Assembly: GCF_000150275.1 (NCBI RefSeq) | Contig: NW_002060947.1 | Coordinates: forward strand, 1,334,193 to 1,398,192 | Direction: 5' to 3' | From: Trichoplax adhaerens | Lineage: Eukaryota; Placozoa; Uniplacotomia; Trichoplacea; Trichoplacidae | DNA length: 64,000 nucleotides | Shown here: positions 1 through 11,400 of the stretch, in pieces | Position numbering within the stretch: the first letter of the stretch is position 1 | How the letters are laid out: each line of letters begins with the position of its first letter | Notes under the pieces: generated by a model | Told to the model about the DNA's origin: nothing | The model's input: the letters and a program-made list of their open reading frames with translations, nothing else | The model's database searches: none | Made by a program: the position numbers and the translations under genes

Positions 1-782
1 TCTTTCCATTGCCTTTCTTGTATAATAGTCGATTGCGTTGGTCATGTACTAAGTTAGCCTCCATCATGGCCAATCGTATGTTGAACTTGTAGTCCTGGTT
101 GGATATCCCTTCATTTACTACGCTATCATGGATTACTGCCATGACCCAAGAAGGACCTTGGAGAAGGACATTTGTCAACACCTTTGATTTACTCATGTCC
201 AAAATCCACATGGTGCCCATGGTTGTGGATAAAGAAGGATTCAGTCTATTCAACATGATGTTGTTTGCCATGACTTTTCCTGTTGAAATATGATGCCTAT
301 CGAGGATTAATGCATTGCCTTAACGATTGTAGTATTGTCGATAGTTTACTTTGCCATCAGCGCTATTGAACTAGGGTTGACAAGAAAGTCAATTGCCTTG
401 TGAATATGAAGAAATCTGTTGTAGACACTAAAGGAATTGGGCGTGGAGGGAGAACAAGACGACACTTGGCAAATATCCACAAACGACTGATGCAATAGTT
501 TATTTGAACTATCAGGCTAGCCCTGATTGCTATCAAACATCCACTTGGCATTGGTAAAGTCTGCATATTGTCAATGGCATTGCAAGTTAATGAAGGAGAT
601 TGTTGGTTAAAGGATGCCATTAACCAACAATCTTGCTGTCATGACAATCATTCCACAAGACATTGATTTTGTGTTGACAGAGTCCAAATGCAGTTTTACG
701 AATGAGCAAAGTGTTGGTATTACTCCTTCCATTTCCATGATTATCCCTGTTGGGCATCCATTTGCCACTGAGCACAGTACAT

Positions 783-935
783 GAATTTAGCATGAGCACA
801 GGACATTGGTTTAGCATTGAGAACAGGACATTGGTTTAGCATGAGCACAGGACATAAATTTAGCATTGAGAATAGGACATGAATTGAATTAGCATTAAGA
901 ACAAGACATGAATTTTAGCATTGAGAAAATGGCGA
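783..935. repeat. Short tandem repeat, about 30-base unit
   Basis: About five imperfect copies of a unit reading roughly TTTAGCATTGAGAACAGGACAT follow one another. Copies differ by substitutions and small indels, suggesting an old array. No coding function is seen. Confidence 0.7.
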
Positions 936-1244
936 ACCAATGCAGTGTGTCCACTTTGGGCTGGAAGAAATAAATTGATGGTTGTTGTTATTTTTCTGCC
1001 ATGAATGATGACTTATCGTCCAAGGCGATCGAGATTTCCCTCTCTGTTGAGAGAGGGAAGGAGGTAAAATACACAGTCCAAAGTTGGCAAATCAAAGGTA
1101 CTGGCTAGACTTTGAATCTATCTGTCTCCTGTAGTCTACATGACATTGATTATTGTTGTACCCAGAGAGGAAAAAGTGCAAATTGATTTTGGATGGAATG
1201 AATGATTGCATCTGTCTTATGACCAACATCAACATGATATTGAT

Positions 1245-1590
1245 TTTATGTTGGAGCGAAAATGGAGTAGAAAGTCGAGCTAGGCATAGACTCGATTGTA
1301 TGTATAGTAGTAGAAAGGGTTCCCTTTGAGTTTATGTTGAATTAGAACGAAAATGGAGTATATTAGGCATAGACTCGATTGTATTTATGGTAGAAGAAAG
1401 GATTCCATCTTGTCGCTACACGATATTGGTTTGTGTTTCAATGAGAACTAAAATGGAGTATCCAGTCTAGCTCGGTATAGACTGGATTGTATTTATACTA
1501 GTAGAAAAGATTCCATCTCTCTCGTCACTACCGTCCAACACAATATTGAATTTGTGTTGAGAAAGAACAAGGAGAGTTTAAATGGAGTGC
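1245..1590. repeat. Degenerate tandem repeat, about 90-base unit
   Basis: Three related copies share the words AAAATGGAGTA, TAGACTCGATTGTAT and GTAGAAAGGATTCC, spaced roughly 90 to 100 bases apart. Copies are diverged, and no open frame spans the array. Confidence 0.6.
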
Positions 1591-1728
1591 AAAGTCGAGG
1601 TACTGCTTGGACTTGAAAAAATGAATCAATCTCTCTCTCTCTTGACAATTTGTCCTTTAACGTTGAGAAAAAATGGCCAAACTTGCTACCACTACGAGAT
1701 TGAAAAATGATTGAACAACAAGCTACCG

Positions 1729-2300
1729 CATAACTTTGCAAAGGTCCGAATAACTTTGCAAAGGTCCGAATAACTTTGCAAAGGTAAAACTACCAGTAAA
1801 AGAGATGCGACTACCACTAGGAGATTGAACAACAAGCTAGCGAATAACTTTGCAAAGGTAAAACTACCAGTAAAAGAGATGCGACTACCACTAGGAGATT
1901 GAACAACAAGCTAGCGAATAACTTTGCAAAGGTAAAACTACCAGTAAAAGAGATGCGACTACCACTAGGAGATTGAACAACAAGCTAGCGAATAACTTTG
2001 CAAAGGTAAAACTACCTGTAAAAGAGATGCGACTACCGCTAGGAGATTGAACAAGCTACCAATGAACTTGGCAAAGGTAAAACTACCACTAAAAGAGATG
2101 CAACTACCACTAGGAGATTGAATAAGCTACCAATGAACTTGGCAATGGTAAACTACCACGAGGAGATTGAAAAATGATTGAACAACAAGCTACCCATGAA
2201 CTTTGCAAAGGTCCGAATAACCTTGCAAAGGTAAAATTACCACTAAAAGAAATGCAACTACCACTAGGAGATTGAAAAATGACTCAACAACAAGCTACAC
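1729..2300. repeat. Minisatellite, 74-base unit
   Basis: A 74-base unit recurs: the word CGAATAACTTTGCAAAGG starts at 1841, 1915 and 1989. The unit also contains GTAAAACTACCAGTAAAAG and ACTACCACTAGGAGATTGAA. Central copies are nearly identical and the flanking ones are diverged or truncated, as expected for a slippage or unequal-exchange array. It is non-coding. Confidence 0.85.
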
Positions 2301-3214
2301 ATGAATTTTGCCAATGCAAAACTATCAATAAAACACATGTAAGGAATGTGTCCATTGAAAGGGGACAAATCAACTTTGAAAAGCCCAAAACTGGGGCAGC
2401 TGCAATTCAAACTCGATCCAACCGATAGAGTGGCAATCAGTGATTGAAATCTTTTGCCAACAGTCCATTCATCCATGGATTGCAAAGGAAAATCATCAGA
2501 GTCATGGATACAGGAAGCCATCCATGTGTGGGGCAAAAGAAGAAAATGGCGACAGCAAAACGGATAGACTACTCATGACAAGGTGATGGAAGATAGTATC
2601 CATCTAATATTGAATAACTGCCAACAGTCCAGGGATCCATGCCATTGGCAATATGGCAGCCATTTGCCCATGGGATCCATCTTGAGGATAGTGCTTTGAT
2701 CCAGTGTCCATGAGGAAAAGCCAAAAATACATCTTGAAGATGGCAAGCAGAATAGGTGGCGAATAACATCCACTTGGCTCACTTTGAAAGGGTATACAGC
2801 AGAATCTTGAGTTATTGCATGATAGGTGGCATCATTTTATTTCCAACCTGGTTGATATCCTTTCCTGTCTGTGGACAAGTTGAACACCTTGCTTTGATAG
2901 ATATCCATCCATCTCCACAGCTTTGCTTACTGTCTTTTGCAGCAACGATGGCTTGCTGTTTATGGCGTCCTCTTCCCTTTGAATATCGTATAAGCTCGAT
3001 TGGCAAAGGAAAGCACTTGTCCGTTTTCAACGTTGCTTCTCTTCATGTCAACGATGATCAACCTTAATGGAAGAGAGAGAGACAGTCATTGGCCTTACTA
3101 ATACAACCAACATGAAGAGAAAATGGTCAAGTAGAGAGTAGGGACAAGGTTGATTTTCAAGCTTGAAAACCAATCTACATGGTCGACCTTTTCAACCTTG
3201 CGTTGATCCATTCT

Positions 3215-3437
3215 AAATGTCTCTCCTCCATCCTAACCCATGGACTAATGGACCAATGGTTCATAGCAATGGCCGACAAGACTGTCTTCGTCCAACGCTT
3301 GGATAAGGCATGGAGAGAATAAATTGTAAATGTCTCTCCTCCATCCTAACCCATGGACTAATGGACCAATGGTTAATAGCAATGGCCGACAAGACTGTCT
3401 TCGTCCAACGCTTGGATAAGGCATGGAGAGAATAAAT
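3215..3437. repeat. Recent 113-base tandem duplication
   Basis: Two adjacent copies of a 113-base unit start at 3215 and 3328, both beginning AAATGTCTCTCCTCC. They differ at very few positions (for example GGTTCATAGC versus GGTTAATAGC), so the duplication is recent. Confidence 0.85.
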
Positions 3438-4104
3438 GGCCTAGACATGATCGCAATGCCCTTGTACCCTAATTGATTTGCCCTTGTTGTATCTTGTTGT
3501 CGATTAAACAGAAAACAACTGCAATGCAATCAATCGCTTGAGCTCCATCCAGTTGGTTAGCCATTGGCAGCCAAGGAAGGCAAAACGATGATGGCAATCA
3601 TCCACCATGATGATGGGCTGCATCCATTCCCTGCATGCAATACTTGTTGTCCCATGGCTACAATCCATTGCCTGCCATCGTCTTGATTGCATCTTTTGTC
3701 GCCATTTTCAGGGGTAGAAATGCAATCTTTTTCTATAGGCAGCATTGTTTTCTATGGGATTATTTCCTTCTCCTTTTACCTCTACCTTTCAAAGGATCAT
3801 TTGTCTTGCATTTGCTGTTGTCCAGTTGCAATTGAATTTTTTTGTTCTCCATGTTGTACACAACATTTGGCTTATTATATAGGAGAATGATGGAATGATT
3901 ATAGGGCAATGGGGGGGAAGAGAGATTGAACAAAAAATAATAACAAGGGCAGAAACAAATCAATCGACTCTAAGCCAAGGATTGATTTTGCAATAGAATG
4001 GATAGATATAATCAGAGTCTTGTTGCTATTCTATCCTTGTTGATGGCTTGCATCAATGGACGATTGATCCATTGATGTTGAACAATTTTTCCTCTACTTG
4101 TACT

Positions 4105-4645
4105 GGTTCTTTTGAATCTTGATTTTCCGACATTTTCTTCTTCAAGAAATTCATCTCCCGATATTGTCTCCTATCATTGATTGCCATCAGTCTTGCTTAC
4201 GAGACCACTGGCCACTTTCTTTTGAGCCTTGATTTTCCGACATTTTCTTTTCAAGAAATTCATCTGCCGATATTGTCTTCTATCATTGATTACCATCAGT
4301 CTTGTTGAAAAGACCACTGGCTATCTTGAGCCGACATTTTCTTTTCAAGAAATTCATCTCACGATATTGTCCTATATCATCCAATATTGCCAACAGTCTT
4401 GTTGAAAAGACCACTGGCGATCTTGAGTCTTGATTTTCCGATATTTTCTTTTTAAGAAATTCGTCTCACGATATTGTCCTATATCATCCATTGCCAACAG
4501 TCTTGTTGAAAAGACCACTGGCTATCTTGAGTCTTGATTTTCCGACATTTTCTTTTTCAAGAAATTCATTGCCATCAGTCTTGTTTACAAGACCACATCA
4601 TCATTGAAACGTTGCCAACAGTCTTGTTGAAAATATCTTGAAACA
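4105..4645. repeat. Tandem repeat, about 100-base unit
   Basis: About five copies of a unit containing TCTTGATTTTCCGACATTTTC, AAGAAATTCATC, ATATTGTCCTATATCATC and CAGTCTTGTTGAAAAGACC. Copies vary by indels. It lies about 0.8 kb upstream of the PDE10A start codon and is non-coding. Confidence 0.75.
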
Positions 4646-5427
4646 TCATCATTTTAACGCCGCCAACGCCATTGCCGACAATCTTGTTGACAACATTATT
4701 CATCTTGTTATTATTCCATAGTTGCCAATTGCATTTCCTAAGGCCTTGTTGGCAACAATTATATTCAATCGTTGACAGCCAATTGCATTTCCTACGATCT
4801 TGTTGACACCATCACCTGAAATTGAATAGCGACCTAGTCCTTTTGCCTACGCTCTTCTTCATCATCATTTAAGTGATTGGATGCGCCATTTTAAATCATC
4901 TCCTTGACGCTATTGCAATCTTTCATCCTTGCCAATGTGCTAACATCCATTGGTAGTAGGGGCAATTTCTCCGCTTGCATCAACCAATTGCCACTCCATT
5001 TCAGAGAGTCTTGTTCACAACAGCATCATTTATTGAATCACTTGTAATGCCTTGCAATCAATTAACAAGAAGAAAATGGATTTGATCCTTGATTTGACAC
5101 TATTCCTATTGCATTCTTGACTATGTGCTCAAATCGATTGATCCATTTCTATCTTACAAGAAAGACAATTTTACCCCTGGCTTAGACAGTCGGAGCAGCA
5201 ATTTGCAAGCCTTTTCACTTTTCAAATTGCCATCATTAATAGTCTAATATCAACCATTGAAAAACGCCTGCCATTGATTGTTGTGCCCATCATGAGCCAA
5301 AGAGAAAAGTAGTTCAATTCAATCCATTCTCCATACGACAAGGAAGATAGCCCTTTTGAGTCTCGACACTCTTCATTTTTTTGTACTCTTTATTCAAACT
5401 TGCTATCCTGTGGATTACTACGAGTCA

Positions 5428-8400
5428 ATGAATAGGATTACTAACCATTGGATTAATGAAACATCTTTACTTTGTATAGTGAAATCATACCTAACCAATA
5501 ATCCTGAAACCTTTGAAGAATTAGTCTTGGAATTGGCTAGCCCTCAACAACTGGAAAATTGGTTGAAAAGGAAAGGGAAAACAGTAACCAAATCAGGTAA
5601 GTTTTCATCCATTGCCATCATCAATTCATCAACTAGCTAAATAACCTTGCTCCGACCACCAGTGTGGAAAAAATGCAATCACTATTCTACCTAGACTGAA
5701 ATTCTTTTACTGCCATTTTCTTTCAAGCTCAATCACGTTCAAAGTAGAATACCTCAACTAAAATCCTTCTACTGTTAATTTCTTTCAAGCTCAATCACGT
5801 TCAAAGTAGAATACCTCAACTAAAATCCTTCTACTGTTAATTTCTTTCAAGCTCAACCATGTTCAAAGTAGAATATCTTACACTGTAGTGCATCATTTTT
5901 GCAACAATTTTAGGCGCTTTTACAAGCAATCATCGTATAGAAAATAGCAAATTGACTTTCTCTGCAGTGGATCATTTTCTTCCATATTTTTCAATTCTGA
6001 CTCCATTATTGTAGACGCGGTTACGCCATTTTCGACACGTTTTGATTGATTTCTACTTTAGCTTAGTCGGATCGTTTTTTTCTACCTAATCTTGACCATC
6101 TTTCTGCCCTACTGCGTACTCGATCATCGCCATGGACTACTGCAAATCTTGCCGGGGAAGATTTAAAGTAGTCCATGTCATTGCGTTAAAGATCTGCCGC
6201 TACAGTTGATGATTTTTAACCTTTTTCTACCTCACTGCAGACTCGATCATAGCCTTGGACTAGGACTACTGGAAATCTTCCCCCAGAAGATTTCCAGTAG
6301 TCCATGTCATTGCGTTAAAGATCTGCCACTACAGTCGATGATTTTCAACCTTTTTCTACCCCACTGCAGACTCGATCATAGCCTTGGACTAGGACTACTG
6401 GAAATCTTCCCCGAGAAGATTTCCAGTAGTCCATGTCATTGCGTCAAAGATCTGCCACTACAGTCGATGATTTTCAACCTTTTTCTACCCCACTGCAGAC
6501 TCGATCATAGCCTTGGACTAGGATTACTGTAAATCTTCTCTGCAAATTTTCCCCGAGAAGATTTCCAGTAAGTAGTCCATGTCGTAACGTCAAAGATCTG
6601 CCGCTACAGTCGATGATTTTCAACCTTTTTCTACCCCACTACAGACTCGATCATAGCCTTGGACTAGGACTACTGTAAATCTTCCCCCAGAACATTTCCA
6701 GTAGTCCATGTCATTGCGTTAAAGATCTGCCACTACAGTCGATGATTTTCAATCTTTTTTTACCCCACTGCAGACTCGATCATAGCCTTGGACTAGGATT
6801 ACTGCAAATCTTGCCGGGGAAGATTTAAAGTAGTCCATGTCATTGCGTCAAAGATCTGCCGCTACAGTCGATGATTTTCAACCTTTTTTTACCCCACTGC
6901 AGACTCGATCATAGCCTTGGACTAGGATTACTGTAAATCTTCCCCCAGAAGATTTCCAGTAGTCCATGTCATTGCGTTAAAGATCTGCCACTACAGTCGA
7001 TGATTTTCAACATTTTTTTACCCCACTACAGACTCGATCATAGCGTCCAAGATGGAACACTACAGACTACAGTAGATGATTGCAACTTGTTTGCTATCTC
7101 AACTTTGCCAATAGCAGTCTCGATAATAGCAAAACAGTTGTAACTGCAAGTTGTAGTTTACTAGTCCAATTTCATTTTCATTCTGTACTATAGTAGCACC
7201 CTCTCTGTTGATACGTATTCTCCAAGAAGTAGTTCAAGAGCGAGCGATTGGATTAATCTGTAAAATAAAAAGAATGAAAAGACTACTCTAGCGGCATGGA
7301 ATTTCTTTCCACAGCACTCCCAATAGCAATTGCAGATACGGCACATGAAACTTTGCAATAATTCCTTTCAAGACCACCACCAGATCTAAATAGAATCCTT
7401 TCGTTTTCTGCTTTTTTATCTTCCAAATAGAATCCTTTCGTTTTCTGCTTTATCATCCAAATAGAATCCTTTCGTTTTCTGCTTTATCATCCTAATAGAA
7501 TCCTTTCGTTTCCTGTTTTTTTATCATCCAATCATTTTCAATTCAAATCACCATCTTAATCAAAGTGCAAGCTAATGCATCAATGATGGATCAACACACA
7601 ATAATATAAAAATAATTGGTTTTTTGATTAATTGCATGTAAGGATAATCTACCCTCTGGTGGAAAGGCATAATCTTTCATGACATTTGTTAATCACTTAG
7701 TGTATGTGTTTTTTTTTTATGTTTTTTAATCGCCGGATCACTCTCCTACATTGCTTATGATACTCTCCATCATCAAGCAAAGTATTGATTATTATTTTTT
7801 TTCTTTTCCTTTTTGATTGATCCTTTTAATTGATTCAATGGTCATCAAGCTCGATAGCCTACAACAAATAAGATTAATTTTTATTTTCCCTTTTCCCCCC
7901 CCCCATTGCTGCATATACTAGTACAGAGACTAGTTTTTGAGGATACGAGGGGGAAAAAGAAAAACAAAAATGTCCACATCAGAAAGAGATGATCGCTTTT
8001 CGTCCATGTTATCCATCATGGTAGCCATTTTTTCTTTTTCTTTGTATGGAACAGATGTAAAAATGAAGTAATTAAGTGGAACAGAGAGAAGGAGGAAGTA
8101 GGCATGATAATAGTTGTATAATTACATCAATCGATCGCCATATCGAATTAATTATCTCAACAAGATGAATTCAAACAGAAACATATGGCACATTCTTTAA
8201 TTGCTATGCCTATTACATTCGATCTTAGTTTGACGTCAAACTTGCTCATTGAAAGGCAACTAAAACTATAAATTGCATCCATATTGAACAAAATCACCAA
8301 GTTGCCATGGCAATGATTGCCCATCTTTCTTTTTTTCTTTCTCCATCTTGATATTTACGTCACTAATCAATGGATTCTTGATTCCTTTTTAGCAACATTC

Positions 8401-11400
8401 GACAAACTAACCAGCAATGATAATGATATGGTAAGTCTTGTAGGAGTAGTAGCCATTATTAGACTAGGACAAGAATAATCGAAAAATGACTTAGTTAAAA
8501 TATATGGCAAAGAATCCATCATGCCTATGTGACACTAATCTGACTTGTTCTTCCTCATCCAATTGAAAGAAAATAAGGATTGCATTGATTTTTGATCATT
8601 AATGTTGACTTTGTATCAATGATAGGTGACAAGAAATAATCTAAAAAGACTACCTGGTACAGCAGATGGCCTTCTCCACAATAATGAATCCTATTTAACC
8701 AATAACAATATCGGCAACAGTAGTAGTAGTAGTAGTAGTAGCAACACTACTAGTAGAGTGCTTGTTGCTAAATATGATCATCATTTACACGAAAAGAAAG
8801 AAGCATCCAATAATAAAGGAAGCCACTTAAACAATTTTCAACTGATGAAAGTTTTAAATAACAGTATAAGCTCTGATGCTGATCAAAGTAGGATTCTCTA
8901 TGATATGGCTAAGCACATTGCTGCCAGTAAGCACTTGTTCAATTCAATCATAACATTTTAAGTCCATTTCAAATAGAATGAATCCAAAGAATTGAACTTT
9001 TTCTTTGTTTATTTCCTATAGCTGTTTCTGCTGACCATTATTCACTCTACACCGTCAACGAAAATGGCAAGGTAAGAAATAATAATATTGAATCAGCCAT
9101 TATTGCATATACATTGATTGATAGTCAAGGCGCTTCTCCACTTTATACCCACCTTACTTTCTACGGTAGTAGATAAACTCGTACATTATGATACGGGTTA
9201 AAAAGTGCACTACTTAAACAAATCGTTAAGCCAATGATGAACAGATTTCTTAAATCAACATAGAGTCTATCTTTATTACATCAATTACAAGAATTAATTA
9301 TTATTATCTTCAACGCCAATACTAATATTGAACAAAATGACATTGTTATTAATATTTGAATATCAAAATGTGGATCAATTTAGTCCATTTCTTTATATCA
9401 GCCGGACCGTAAAGAGTAAGTAATATATAAAACGTGACTATTTTAAAAATGATCAAACGTGTTAAATAAAAAATACCTCGACATTTCAAGAATAAATTGA
9501 AACAATTTCCAATAACTGCATTTTCAACCCAACCCAATACAACTACTTACTATAGTATCTATTGACTAATAAATATATACCCATCATCATCTCAATTTAT
9601 ATTTTACTAGTAATGCCGCTATCACTAGTATACCCATCGAAATTGGATCAACTATGGTCGCTTATGTAGCTAAAACAAAAACTTGCTTGAATTTGCGCCC
9701 TGAGCAAATTCTCTTGGTAATAAATTATATCATCATAACGATCATGATTAGTAATAATGATAGTATAGACATAGGTATCATAAATTGCTTCATTTATCAT
9801 TTTAACAGGACGATCGTTTCCCAAAAGGAATCAGCTATGAAGGTAATAAAGAATAATAGATTCATAAAATGTTTGTTTAGCTTATCGACCAAATTTTTAA
9901 TCGACAATCATGCCATGATAGCCAATCATAATAACTATAATGATACTGCATCACTATATCGATACTATTTATTCAAAATTCTCTATCTCAATTTCTATTT
10001 GATATAGCTGTTTCAGTGGATTCAATAATATGTCAGCCAATCGTACTTCCTGACACTGCTCTAGTTGGTAAGATAGATATTCACATCAATTTATTACCTA
10101 TTTCTTCTTCCATCGATAAACAATTTTTCATCCTGATCTCCTAAAATGAAGGACAAACTCTATCTTGAATCTAGTTAGGACATAAACACATTGATTTATC
10201 AGCATTAAATTAATATAATCACTCTCTCATTTTATTTTTAGGCGTTTTAGTACTTATTAAGACTGTGGGTAGTAAATCTCGATTTAGCAGCAACGATGAA
10301 GAGGTACTAACTAACTATAATATATCATTAGTATCTAGATCATACAATACAAAAATTGGTTTCTTTACGAACTTATTTTAGTAACGAGCTCTTGATAAAA
10401 TACAATTAAGCCATGCAATTCAAAATCTTCACACATTACATTTTCAATTAGATTGTTGGAACTTTCTTACAATGGGGATCTCTAGCGCTATGCTCTACAA
10501 AGGTAACAAACAACTGCAAGTATTTAATGCCAAATTTTTAACTATACTCACAGATTACTAAAAAAAATAGTTACTTTGCATTTGTAAATCAATTACCTAA
10601 TCCTTATACACAAATATACCATATGTATTATTCATTTTTTGACAATAAATACTTTTATTTCCAATTGCTGCTCCTACAGATGATGAAAGCCGTTGATCGC
10701 CAACGACAACTACAAAATGTTTTGTTTTCCGTTTCTCAGTATGTCAATGGCCGATAGTAACTAAGAATTACTTTCTGATAATAAGCTATCCTCTAATATT
10801 AGGATGTATTATACTCTGGAGTGTATGTTATTGAAATAGTAATTTAAATTAGATGAAATATTTATGCTTAAATTAAATAAGATGTTATGTTTCAATTTTA
10901 CTTATGATTTCGCTTTAATTTTACTAGATCAATCTTCAATGAAGTTACAAAAAGAAACACCCTTCTCGAGATTATTATGGTATGATATCATTTCAGATAT
11001 AGATTATTATTTCAATTCTGATGTTATGCTGATAAATTGATAACACTAAAATCTATACCTGTAGGTCTCCGCCAAAAAATTACTAAATGCTGATCGATGT
11101 GCTCTGTTTTTGGTTGATAACGAAAATCAAGAACTCTACGCTGATTTATTCGATGAAAGTGAACCATTTGGCGATATTAAGATAGTGCCCAAGGAAAAGG
11201 ATATCAGGTACACTTCTTAAAATCATGTTTATTTTTTTCGCAATGATTTCAGCTAATCAATTTCATTATTCAATATCGTCACAATAGATTTTCAGTCAAA
11301 AAAGGCATTGCAGGACATGTTGTAACACATGGACAGATGCTTAATGTATCAGATGCTTATAAAGATTCAAGATTCAATCGGTATACAGTATACAAATATA

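Larger units (their letters stand above)
1..5427. other. Repeat-rich intergenic DNA upstream of PDE10A
   Basis: No gene is recognised here. The open frames are short, overlap on both strands and look like nothing I know. The stretch holds several local tandem repeats (listed separately) and is unusually dense in words with a CCAT/ATGG core, such as CCATTG, CAATGG and GCCATT. This composition fades after about 5 kb. It may be old satellite-derived DNA. A distant 5-prime untranslated exon of the phosphodiesterase gene cannot be excluded. Confidence 0.5.

Noticed and set aside
2756-3067. Plus-strand frame of 103 codons in the left repeat region
   Set aside because: Overlapped by other frames on both strands, no family resemblance, and located among satellite-like words.
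6206-6532. Repetitive open frame with the repeated peptide [19 protein letters not shown]
   Set aside because: The unit is 129 bases (43 codons exactly), so any open frame repeats automatically. It lies in an intron of PDE10A and is broken where spacing changes to 146.
6110-7065. Hairpin array as a CRISPR-like array
   Set aside because: The unit is 129 bases with no unique spacers, in an intron of a eukaryotic gene. It is a minisatellite.
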